A stretch of DNA of 6,856 bases from Pseudoxanthomonas sp. (GTDB lineage: Bacteria; Pseudomonadota; Gammaproteobacteria; Xanthomonadales; Xanthomonadaceae). The position numbers and the translations under genes were made by a program. Below are positions 1 to 5,513 of this stretch, one piece after another (position 1 is the stretch's first letter; each line of letters begins with the position of its first letter). The stretch spans positions 1 to 6,856 of the forward strand of contig JAJAZJ010000290.1 of assembly GCA_026785795.1 (NCBI GenBank), given 5' to 3'. The notes under the pieces were generated by a model that worked only from the letters and a program-made list of their open reading frames with translations, made no database searches and was not told the DNA's origin.

Positions 1-137
1 GCCTTGAACTCGCCGCCAAAGCGCTCTGCACCAAGCTTGGTCAGCGCCGCCGTCAGCGTCGTCTTGCCATGGTCCACGTGACCAATCGTGCCCACGTTCA
101 CGTGCGGCTTCGTGCGTTCGAATTTACCCTTTGCCAT
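1..137 (-). CDS. tuf: Elongation factor Tu, N-terminal fragment (cut by window edge)
   Basis: EF-Tu is the GTPase that carries aminoacyl-tRNA to the ribosomal A site in the cytoplasm. Only the first 45 codons plus two bases are present; the rest lies beyond position 1. The reading starts [20 protein letters not shown] and holds the G1 P-loop GHVDHGKT at residues 19-26, followed by [19 protein letters not shown], which is close to xanthomonad EF-Tu as I remember it. The ATG at 137 fits the known family N-terminus; the upstream GGGA about ten bases away is only a modest ribosome binding site. It lies 44 nt after the tRNA-Thr CCA end and is probably cotranscribed with the three tRNAs, as tufB is in E. 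coli. Many proteobacteria carry two near-identical tuf genes; the tRNA context makes this the tufB-type copy. Confidence 0.97.
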   Translation of the reverse strand, partial: MAKGKFERTKPHVNVGTIGHVDHGKTTLTAALTKLGAERFGGEFK

Positions 138-181
138 GGCTGCTGTTCCCGATAGATCGTTGAAAGTGGATGACGGTGGTG

Positions 182-257
182 TGGTGCTCACGAAAGGAAT
201 CGAACCTTCGACCTCCTCCTTACCAAGGAGGTGCTCTACCGACTGAGCTACGTGAGC
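182..257 (-). tRNA. tRNA-Thr(GGU)
   Basis: This is a complete 76-nt cloverleaf read on the minus strand. The acceptor stem GCTCACG pairs with CGTGAGC, the discriminator is A, and the CCA end is encoded (182-184). The anticodon stem CCTCC/GGAGG encloses TTGGTAA, giving anticodon GGT at 222-224 (complement). The T arm is GAAGG-TTCGATT-CCTTT with one G-U pair. It is the last tRNA of the cluster, directly before tuf, which matches the position of thrT before tufB in E. coli. Confidence 0.97.
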
Positions 258-310
258 CTTGTTACTGGGGTATTACCGTTGTGCTGGTGCATGCAACGCG
301 GTACGTACAC

Positions 311-384
311 TGGAGCGGGAGAAGGGAATCGAACCCTCGTAATCAGTTTGGAAAACTGAGGTTCTACCATTGAACTACACCCGC
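311..384 (-). tRNA. tRNA-Gly(UCC)
   Basis: This is a 74-nt tRNA with encoded CCA (311-313) and the U discriminator usual for bacterial tRNA-Gly. The anticodon stem TCAGT/ACTGA encloses TTTCCAA, giving anticodon TCC at 350-352 (complement). The D arm is GTTC/GAAC and the T arm GAGGG-TTCGATT-CCCTT. The acceptor strands are GCGGGTG and CTCCCGC, which pair everywhere except at the sixth pair, where T faces T. Despite this mismatch the rest is canonical, so I call it functional. It is the middle gene of the Tyr-Gly-Thr cluster and corresponds to E. coli glyT. Confidence 0.96.
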
Positions 385-472
385 TTTTTTACCGTGAACC
401 GGGAACATGAAAACTGCATGAGGCTGCTTTGCCTGTGCCGCTACGATTCCCTCTTCACTATTCCCGGCTTGG

Positions 473-558
473 TGGTGGAGGGAGGTGGATTCGAACCACC
501 GAAGGCGTAAGCCAGCAGATTTACAGTCTGCCCCCGTTGGCCGCTTGGGTATCCCTCC
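473..558 (-). tRNA. tRNA-Tyr(GUA)
   Basis: This is an 86-nt class II tRNA with a long variable arm. The acceptor stem GGAGGGA/TCCCTCC is perfect, the discriminator is A and the CCA end is encoded (473-475). The anticodon stem GCAGA/TCTGC encloses CTGTAAA, giving anticodon GTA at 522-524 (complement). The T arm is GGTGG-TTCGAAT-CCACC. It is the first gene of the tRNA-tuf unit and lies about 55 nt after the predicted transcription start. An 88-nt spacer separates it from tRNA-Gly. Confidence 0.97.
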
Positions 559-620
559 GGATTGCGTGGTTTCGATACGGCCCGAAGTGGCCAAATCAAA
601 CTTGAGTGAAACAGCCGGAG

Positions 621-649
621 ATTCTGGCCTGATCCTACCTCGCTGTCAA
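621..649 (-). promoter_or_regulatory. Sigma70-type promoter of the tRNA-Tyr-Gly-Thr-tuf unit
   Basis: On the minus strand a perfect -35 box TTGACA (644-649) is followed by exactly 17 nt and then CAGAAT (621-626), four of six matches to TATAAT. The bases after the -10 box are GC-rich (CTCCGGC). Such a discriminator is typical of stable-RNA promoters under stringent (ppGpp) control, so growth-rate control is a reasonable inference. Transcription should begin near 613-614, about 55 nt before the mature 5' end of tRNA-Tyr. Confidence 0.8.
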
Positions 650-665
650 CCTGACCGGTGCCCTT

Positions 666-685
666 CCCGCGTACCCGGGCGCGGG
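666..685 (-). terminator. GC-rich hairpin after the asparaginase gene, possible weak terminator
   Basis: CCCGCG (680-685 on the complement) pairs perfectly with CGCGGG across an 8-nt loop. It lies about 50 nt after the stop of the asparaginase gene and just upstream of the tRNA promoter. No U-run follows, so it does not look like a standard intrinsic terminator; it could be a Rho-assisted end or an mRNA 3' stabiliser. The 559-732 stretch otherwise holds the tRNA promoter and leader, and I see no gene in it. Confidence 0.3.
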
Positions 686-732
686 CGAAACACGCGGCCT
701 GCAAGCGTGGCTGAACGGCCCTGTTGCCTTGA

Positions 733-1764
733 TCAGCGGGCTTCCGCGGTGGCCTGGGGGGCGGGCCGCGGCAAGGTTTCTTCGGCAAAGACGGCGACGT
801 GCGCTACGCCATCGGCACCCATCCAGCCCCGGTACATGCCCTCGGTGTTGAAGGGCATGGCCAGTGCACCGTCGGCGCGGAGCACGATGGCCCCGCCGTC
901 GCCGCCTAGCTGGGGAATCACCTGGTTGATCACGGCTTCCCCGGCCTGCTGGGGGCTTTCGTTCAGGTAGGCCATGCGTGCGCAGATGTCGTGGGCGGCG
1001 ACGGTTCGGAGGTAGAACTCGCCCCAGCCGGTCCCGGAGACCGCGCAGCCGGCGTCGGCATAGGTGCCGGCACCAATGATGGGGGCGTCACCAACCCGGC
1101 CGTAGCGCTTGTTGGTCATGCCGCCGGTGGAGGTACCGGCCGCCAGATGGCCCTTCTGGTCCAGCGCCACCGCGCCGACGGTGCCGAAATGCTTCGCGGT
1201 TTCCAGGTCGGTGTGGGCCTGGCCGGCAGCCTCTTCCCGCAGCGCCTTCTGCAGCTGCTGCCAGCGCTTTTCGGTGCGGAAATAGGCCGGATCCACCAAT
1301 TCCACGCCCTGTTCACGGGCGAACGCCTCGGCTCCGGCCCCTACCATCATCACGTGCCCGGACTTTTCCATGACCGTCCGCGCCAGCAGGGCCGGATTCC
1401 TGACGCGCTGCACGCCGGCCACCGAACCGGCCCTGCGCGTGACCCCGTCCATGACCGCGGCATCGAGCTCGTTCTTGCCTTCGTGGGTGAACACGGCGCC
1501 CTTGCCGGCGTTGAAATGGGGGTCATCCTCCAGCACGGTGATGGCGGCAGTCACTGCGTCCAGGGCGGGGCGCCCGGCGGCCAGCTCCCGGTGCCCGGCC
1601 TCCAGCGCCCGTACCAGGGCCGCGCGCGCCGCAGCCTCCTCGGTGGGGGTCAAGCTGCTGCGCACCACGCCGGCTCCGCCGTGGATGACCAGCACCGGCT
1701 GGACCGCCATCGCCGCAGGCGCGGCCATCAGCAAAAGCAGGACGACTGCGAACCGGGTTCTCAT
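733..1764 (-). CDS. iaaA: Secreted isoaspartyl peptidase / L-asparaginase (Ntn-hydrolase, asparaginase 2 family)
   Basis: This family hydrolyses beta-aspartyl (isoaspartyl) dipeptides and, more slowly, L-asparagine. The protein has 343 residues. Residues 1-20 are a signal peptide: Arg at 2 and 4, a Val/Leu core, and a cleavage site after AMA, so it should act in the periplasm. The N-terminal part has VIHGGAG (26-32) and FNAGKGAVF (84-92). The nucleophile is expected to be Thr195 in HFGTVGAVALD, where the precursor cuts itself into alpha and beta chains. Other family positions are present: TSTGGMTNKR (211-220) with Thr213, GRVGDAPIIGAGTYA (222-236) with Arg223, and SGTG (243-246). The start has GGAG ten bases upstream. 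It follows ychF by only 24 nt and is likely its cotranscribed downstream partner, although the functions are unrelated. All key residues look intact. Whether it prefers isoaspartyl peptides or asparagine cannot be read from sequence. Confidence 0.93.
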   Translation of the reverse strand: MRTRFAVVLLLLMAAPAAMAVQPVLVIHGGAGVVRSSLTPTEEAAARAALVRALEAGHRELAAGRPALDAVTAAITVLEDDPHFNAGKGAVFTHEGKNELDAAVMDGVTRRAGSVAGVQRVRNPALLARTVMEKSGHVMMVGAGAEAFAREQGVELVDPAYFRTEKRWQQLQKALREEAAGQAHTDLETAKHFGTVGAVALDQKGHLAAGTSTGGMTNKRYGRVGDAPIIGAGTYADAGCAVSGTGWGEFYLRTVAAHDICARMAYLNESPQQAGEAVINQVIPQLGGDGGAIVLRADGALAMPFNTEGMYRGWMGADGVAHVAVFAEETLPRPAPQATAEAR

Positions 1765-1788
1765 GTTTGCGGTGCTCCAAGGGTGGGT

Positions 1789-2880
1789 TTAGACATTGAA
1801 CCGGAAGTGCAGCACGTCACCTTCCTGCACCCGGTACTCCTTGCCTTCCAGGCGCAGGCGGCCGGCTTCCTTGGCCCCGGCCTCGCCCTTGTACTGGATG
1901 AAATCGGCAAAGGAGATGGTTTCGGCGCGGATGAAGCCTTTCTCGAAATCGGTGTGGATCACGCCGGCGGCCTGCGGCGCGGTGGAACCGGCCTTGACCG
2001 TCCAGGCGCGGACTTCCTTCACCCCCGCGGTGAAATAGGTCTGCAGCCCCAGCAGCTCATAAGCTGCGCGGATTACCCGGTTCAGCCCCGGCTCGTCCAG
2101 GCCCATGTCGGTCAGGAAGGTATCGCGGTCCGCGTCGTCCATCTGCGACAGCTCCTCTTCGATCGCGGCCGACACCGGCACCACTGCGGCACCTTCAGCC
2201 GCTGCGCGCGCGCGCACTGCATCCAGGTGCGGGTTGTTGTGGAAGCCGTCTTCCAGCACGTTGGCGATGTACAGCACCGGTTTCAGGGTCAGCAGGAACA
2301 TGTCGCGCACCAGCGCCAGCTCCTCCTCGTCCAGCCCGGCGCTGCGGCCGGGCTTGCCGTCGTTGAGCGCGGCCTGCAGCTTGGCGAGCACCGGCCTGCG
2401 CGCGATTGCTTCCTTCTCGCCCTGCTTGGCCGAGCGTTCGGCACGGTTCAGCGCCTTTTCCACGCTGTCCAGGTCGGCCAGGGCCAGCTCGGTGTCGATG
2501 GTGTCGATATCCGACAGCGGATCGACCCGGTTGTTGACGTGGATGATGTCGTCATTCTCGAAGCAGCGCACCACGTGGGTGATCGCATCGACTTCACGGA
2601 TGTGGGCCAGGAATTTGTTGCCCAGGCCCTCGCCGCTGGCCGCGCCAGCCACCAGGCCGGCAATGTCCACGAACTCAACCGCCGTCGGCAGCACCTTCTG
2701 CGGCTTCACGATCGCGGCCAGCTGGTTGAGGCGCGGGTCCGGCACCGGTACCACGCCCACGTTCGGCTCGATGGTGCAGAAAGGAAAATTGGCCGCGGCG
2801 ATACCCGCCTTGGTCAGCGCATTGAAGAGGGTCGATTTGCCGACATTGGGCAAACCGACGATGCCGCATTTGATGCCCAT
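1789..2880 (-). CDS. ychF: Redox-regulated, ribosome-associated ATPase YchF (OLA1 family)
   Basis: YchF is a P-loop NTPase of the Obg clan that binds ribosomes and, unlike its relatives, prefers ATP. From the ATG at 2880 the protein has 363 residues, the same length as E. coli YchF. The P-loop GLPNVGKST is at 9-17, the switch I region [10 protein letters not shown] at 31-40 and the G3 motif DIAGL at 72-76. The usual NKxD motif is replaced by NVLE (207-210), the signature linked to ATP preference. A helical insertion covers about 135-200 and the TGS domain about 278-361. An in-frame ATG at 2955 would add 25 residues, but these come from the neighbouring heptamer repeat and match nothing in the family, so I chose 2880. 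The ribosome binding site is weak (GGA about ten bases upstream). It lies 78 nt after pth, as in many gammaproteobacteria. Confidence 0.97.
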   Translation of the reverse strand: MGIKCGIVGLPNVGKSTLFNALTKAGIAAANFPFCTIEPNVGVVPVPDPRLNQLAAIVKPQKVLPTAVEFVDIAGLVAGAASGEGLGNKFLAHIREVDAITHVVRCFENDDIIHVNNRVDPLSDIDTIDTELALADLDSVEKALNRAERSAKQGEKEAIARRPVLAKLQAALNDGKPGRSAGLDEEELALVRDMFLLTLKPVLYIANVLEDGFHNNPHLDAVRARAAAEGAAVVPVSAAIEEELSQMDDADRDTFLTDMGLDEPGLNRVIRAAYELLGLQTYFTAGVKEVRAWTVKAGSTAPQAAGVIHTDFEKGFIRAETISFADFIQYKGEAGAKEAGRLRLEGKEYRVQEGDVLHFRFNV

Positions 2881-2890
2881 GGGTGTATCC

Positions 2891-2966
2891 GTGAATGGAG
2901 AATCGGGAATCGGGAATCGGGAAAGCAGGCTCGCTTCCCATTCCCGATTCCCCATTCCCTATTCCC
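2891..2966. repeat. GGGAATN heptamer inverted repeat, copy 1 (pth/ychF join)
   Basis: About five 7-nt units on the left (GAGAATC, then GGGAATC repeated) face about five complementary units on the right (ATTCCCN). They form a long imperfect hairpin with about 30 positions per arm. The tip is GGGAAAGC / GCTTCCC with one bulged A and the loop AGGCTC. It fills the pth-ychF gap, and its right edge reaches into the pth reading frame, supplying the last codons and the stop. It resembles the two other copies in unit length, consensus and position. Confidence 0.9.
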
Positions 2967-3540
2967 GCTGCGTGTGCAGCCGCGTCATCGCATCCATGAA
3001 GTTGCCCGCCACGGCGAGTGGAAGTACCTCGATCGCGTCATCGATCGCGCGACCTATCTCGATTTCATCGTCCTTGCCCGGCTTGCCCAGCACCCAGCCG
3101 GTCACCTTGTCCTTGTGGCCCGGGTGGCCGATGCCGATGCGCAGGCGGTGGAACTGGCCGTGGCCCAGCAGCTGCATGGTGTCGCGCAGCCCGTTCTGGC
3201 CACCGTGGCCACCATCGAACTTGATCCGCGCCGTTCCGGGCGGCAGGTCCAGCTCGTCGTGGGCCAGCAGGGCTTCTTCCGGTGCGATCTTCCAGTAACG
3301 CAGCGCGGCGGTGACCGACTTGCCGCTGAGGTTCATGTAGGTGGAGGGCTTCAACAGCCACACCGGCTCACCGCCCACGTGGACCTTTGCGGTTTCACCA
3401 TACAGCTTGCTTTCCAGGCCAAAGCGCACGCCTTCCCGGTCGGCAAGCCTGTCGACGAAACGGAACCCGGCGTTGTGCCGGGTCCGTGCGTGTTCCGGAC
3501 CGGGGTTGCCCAGCCCGACGATGAGACGCAAGCCTGCCAT
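2959..3540 (-). CDS. pth: Peptidyl-tRNA hydrolase
   Basis: Pth cleaves the ester bond of peptidyl-tRNAs that drop off stalled ribosomes and so recycles tRNA; it is a monomeric cytoplasmic enzyme and usually essential. The 193-residue length is normal for the family. VGLGNPG is at 8-14. The active-site residues, by E. coli equivalence, are Asn12, His22, Asn70, Asp95 and Asn116, found in TRHNAGF (20-26), STYMNLSG (66-73), AHDELDLP (93-100) and GGHGGQNGLRD (110-120). The ATG at 3540 fits the family N-terminus, but I see no clear Shine-Dalgarno sequence before it. It follows rplY by 49 nt and is probably translated from the same mRNA. The last two codons (Arg, Glu) and the TAG stop are part of the heptamer repeat, so the extreme C-terminus seems to have been set by the repeat. 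Confidence 0.97.
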   Translation of the reverse strand: MAGLRLIVGLGNPGPEHARTRHNAGFRFVDRLADREGVRFGLESKLYGETAKVHVGGEPVWLLKPSTYMNLSGKSVTAALRYWKIAPEEALLAHDELDLPPGTARIKFDGGHGGQNGLRDTMQLLGHGQFHRLRIGIGHPGHKDKVTGWVLGKPGKDDEIEIGRAIDDAIEVLPLAVAGNFMDAMTRLHTQRE

Positions 3541-3589
3541 GGAAAGAAATCGCGGCTGCGCCCGCCAGTGCGAACGCAGCCAGGTGCGA

Positions 3590-4255
3590 TTACTTCTTCG
3601 GCTCTTCCTTCTTGGCGACCTTGGCGGCCGGCACTTCGGCTGCTGCAGCGGCTTCGCCGGCTTCCTCTGCCTCTTCCTGGCCGTACTTGGCGATGACCAC
3701 CGCCACGTCGTGTTCCTTGCCCAGTTTGAGCTCGGGGATTTCGACGCCGCTCGGCAGCTTCAGGTCCGACAGGTGCAGCACAACGCCCACTTCCAAGGCG
3801 CCCAGGTCGATCTCGATGAACTCCGGCAGGTCCTTCGGCAGGCAGCTGATCTCGACTTCGTTCAGCTCGTGGGTGACCACGACTTCGGCGGCCTTGCCGG
3901 CTGGCGACTTGTCTTCGTTGAGGAAACGCAGCGGCACTGCAACGCGCAGGGTTTCGTTCTCGTTCACGCGCTGGAAGTCCATGTGCATGATCTGCTGCTT
4001 GAACGGATGGCGCTGCATGTCACGCAGCAGCACCCTCTGCACGTCGCCGCCCAGGCTGAGGTCCAGGATCGACGCATAGAACCAGTCGTTCTGGCTGGCG
4101 AGCCAGACCTCGTTGTGGTTCAGCTGGATGCTGACCGGCTTCAGTTCGCCACCGTAAACGATGGCCGGCACGGTGCCGGCGTGACGCAGGCGGCGGCTCG
4201 CACCCTTACCCTCGTCTTCGCGGCGCTGTACCTTGATTTCATGTGTGGTTGCCAT
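3590..4255 (-). CDS. rplY: 50S ribosomal protein L25, long CTC/TL5 type
   Basis: L25 binds 5S rRNA in the central protuberance of the large ribosomal subunit. The protein has 221 residues, against 94 for E. coli L25, because it is the two-domain CTC form. The 5S-binding beta-barrel covers about 1-95 (RREDEGKGASRRLRHAGTVP at 11-30, then AIVYGG). The C-terminal TL5-type beta domain covers about 103-190. A charged Ala/Glu/Lys-rich tail fills 191-221, including AAAAA and KKEEPKK, and is probably disordered. The ATG at 4255 has GAAGGT about a dozen bases upstream. The leader holds two hairpins, listed separately. It lies between prs and pth in the conserved order. In E. coli rplY is reported to be autoregulated through its leader; the same here is only inference. 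Confidence 0.97.
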   Translation of the reverse strand: MATTHEIKVQRREDEGKGASRRLRHAGTVPAIVYGGELKPVSIQLNHNEVWLASQNDWFYASILDLSLGGDVQRVLLRDMQRHPFKQQIMHMDFQRVNENETLRVAVPLRFLNEDKSPAGKAAEVVVTHELNEVEISCLPKDLPEFIEIDLGALEVGVVLHLSDLKLPSGVEIPELKLGKEHDVAVVIAKYGQEEAEEAGEAAAAAEVPAAKVAKKEEPKK

Positions 4256-4281
4256 TTTTATCTACTACCTTCAGTTGAATG

Positions 4282-4326
4282 AACCGCCTCGCGACGGTTG
4301 TGTTGACTCCCTCGCGACCAGGAGAG
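4282..4326 (-). promoter_or_regulatory. Two-hairpin leader in front of rplY, candidate autoregulatory RNA
   Basis: On the mRNA strand a 7-bp hairpin AACCGTC-GCGA-GGCGGTT (4282-4299, one G-U pair, GNRA tetraloop) ends 26 nt before the rplY start codon, just ahead of the ribosome binding site. Immediately upstream a second, weaker hairpin (4307-4326) closes with CTCTC/GGGAG. Both contain the same 9-mer GTCGCGAGG (complement of 4287-4295 and 4310-4318). A repeated motif so close to the start of a ribosomal protein gene suggests a binding site for L25, but no binding is shown here. Confidence 0.4.
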
Positions 4327-4336
4327 CCGTTCGTTC

Positions 4337-4441
4337 CCGGGAATCGGGAATCGGGAATCGGAAATCGAACCAGCGCGATGCGCCGTCAATTCCCCATTCC
4401 CCATTCCCTTCCTAATCTCCAATCCCCAATCCCTAATCCCC
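4337..4441. repeat. GGGAATN heptamer inverted repeat, copy 2 (prs/rplY join)
   Basis: The left arm has three exact GGGAATC units and one GGAAATC (4339-4366). The right arm (about 4389-4440) has three ATTCCCN units and then, after a short break, three AATCCCN units in which the core is changed from ATTCCC to AATCCC. The middle, about 22 nt (4367-4388), includes CGCGATGCGCCG. It is the largest and least symmetric of the three copies. It starts three bases after the prs stop codon and ends before the rplY leader hairpins. Confidence 0.87.
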
Positions 4442-4444
4442 GCC

Positions 4445-5404
4445 TCAATCCACATAAAGCGAGCTGACCGACTCGCCGAAAGCAATACGGCGAATGGTTT
4501 CGGCCAACAGCTCGGCCACGCTGAGCTGGCGGATCTTGCCGCAGGCGCGCGCCTGCGCGGACAGCGGGATGGTGTCGGTGACCACCAGTTCATCCAGCTC
4601 GGAGCCATTGATGTTGTCCAGCGCAGGCCCGGACAGCACGGGGTGGGTGCAGTACGCGGCCACTTTCAGCGCGCCCTGCGCCTTGAGCGCGGCGGCGGCG
4701 GCGCACAGGGTCCCGGCCGTGTCCACGATGTCGTCCACCAGCACGCAGGTCTTGCCGCGCACGTCGCCGATGATATTCATCACCGTGGACACGTTGGCGC
4801 GCGGACGACGTTTGTCGATGATGGCCAGGTCGGCGTCGTCCAGGCGCTTGGCCATGGCCCGCGCGCGCACCACGCCGCCGACGTCCGGGGATACTACGAT
4901 CAGGTTTTCGGTGCCGTAGGCGCGCCAGATGTCGGCCAGCAGCAGCGGTGATGCGTACACGTTGTCGACCGGCATGTCGAAGAAACCCTGGATCTGGTCG
5001 GCGTGCAGGTCCACCGTCAACACCCGGTCGGCGTCAACCGCGGAGAACATCTTCGCCGCCACCTTGGCCGTGATCGGAACGCGCGACGAGCGCGGACGAC
5101 GATCCTGGCGTGCATAGCCGAAGTACGGCACCACCGCGGTGACGCTGGTGGCCGAGGCGCGCTTCAGCGCGTCGATCAGCACCAGCAGCTCCACCAGGTT
5201 TTCGGCGCTGGGCGCGCAGGTGGACTGGATCACGAACACCTCCTGCCGGCGCACGTTCTCCTCGATTTCCACCTGCACTTCGCCGTCGGAGAAGCGCGTC
5301 ACCATGGCCTTGCCCTGGCGGATGCCCAGCTCGCGACAGATGCTGGCCGCCAACGGCTGGTTGGCGTTACCGGAAAAGACCAGGAGATTGCGGTCGTCTT
5401 GCAT
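4445..5404 (-). CDS. prs: Ribose-phosphate pyrophosphokinase (PRPP synthase)
   Basis: Prs makes phosphoribosyl pyrophosphate from ribose 5-phosphate and ATP, the shared precursor for purines, pyrimidines, NAD, histidine and tryptophan; it works as a cytoplasmic hexamer. From the ATG at 5404 it has 319 residues, usual for the class I enzyme. Recognisable parts are [15 protein letters not shown] (38-52), the flexible catalytic loop [17 protein letters not shown] (98-114), [11 protein letters not shown] (132-142), [17 protein letters not shown] (171-187), [10 protein letters not shown] (197-206) with Lys198 and Arg200, and the PRPP-binding loop [10 protein letters not shown] (223-232). An in-frame ATG at 5557 adds 51 residues, but they translate tRNA-Gln and the heptamer repeat and cannot be real. 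The ribosome binding site is weak (GGA about eleven bases upstream). It follows tRNA-Gln and precedes rplY, as in other gammaproteobacteria. Confidence 0.98.
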   Translation of the reverse strand: MQDDRNLLVFSGNANQPLAASICRELGIRQGKAMVTRFSDGEVQVEIEENVRRQEVFVIQSTCAPSAENLVELLVLIDALKRASATSVTAVVPYFGYARQDRRPRSSRVPITAKVAAKMFSAVDADRVLTVDLHADQIQGFFDMPVDNVYASPLLLADIWRAYGTENLIVVSPDVGGVVRARAMAKRLDDADLAIIDKRRPRANVSTVMNIIGDVRGKTCVLVDDIVDTAGTLCAAAAALKAQGALKVAAYCTHPVLSGPALDNINGSELDELVVTDTIPLSAQARACGKIRQLSVAELLAETIRRIAFGESVSSLYVD

Positions 5405-5423
5405 GGGGTCGGATCCGGTTGGT

Positions 5424-5509
5424 GGGAGTCGGGAATAGGGAATGGGGAATGGGGAATCGTCAGAACTGGCCGATTGACGATTCCCTATTCCCGATTCTCC
5501 ATTCTCGAC
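5424..5509. repeat. GGGAATN heptamer inverted repeat, copy 3 (tRNA-Gln/prs join)
   Basis: Five left units (GGGAGTC, GGGAATA, GGGAATG, GGGAATG, GGGAATC at 5424-5458) plus GTCA face four right units (5479-5506). The innermost 11 bp, GGGAATCGTCA with its complement, pair perfectly around the 12-nt loop 5463-5474. Mismatches further out fall mostly at the seventh base of each unit. It begins four bases after the CCA end of tRNA-Gln and ends 19 nt before the prs start, so it could protect or define the RNA end made by tRNA processing. Confidence 0.9.
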
Positions 5510-5513
5510 AAGT

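Noticed and set aside
170..373. Plus-strand frame containing [19 protein letters not shown]
   Set aside because: This is the well-known spurious peptide made by translating the complement of tRNA genes (here tRNA-Thr and tRNA-Gly).
441..788. Minus-strand frame across tRNA-Tyr and the promoter region
   Set aside because: It translates tRNA-Tyr (YPSGQRGQTVNLLAYAFGGS) and its promoter, so it is not a gene.
2893..2966. CRISPR-like or short tandem array at the heptamer repeats
   Set aside because: The unit is 7 nt with no spacers, and the two halves are inverted to each other, so it is a hairpin array.
991..3696. A 901-codon open frame on the plus strand
   Set aside because: It lies antisense to the asparaginase, ychF and pth, all of which have intact family motifs. 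The translation is rich in Arg, His, Gln and Gly with no domain, and even reads through the heptamer repeat. Long antisense frames are expected in high-GC DNA.
3341..4282. A 313-codon plus-strand frame opposite rplY and pth
   Set aside because: It is the antisense shadow of rplY and the start of pth, with no recognisable domain or ribosome binding site.
4367..4395. TTGACG (complement, near 4384-4389) as a -35 box for an rplY promoter
   Set aside because: No acceptable -10 box is found 16-18 nt downstream, and the hexamer lies in the repeat loop.
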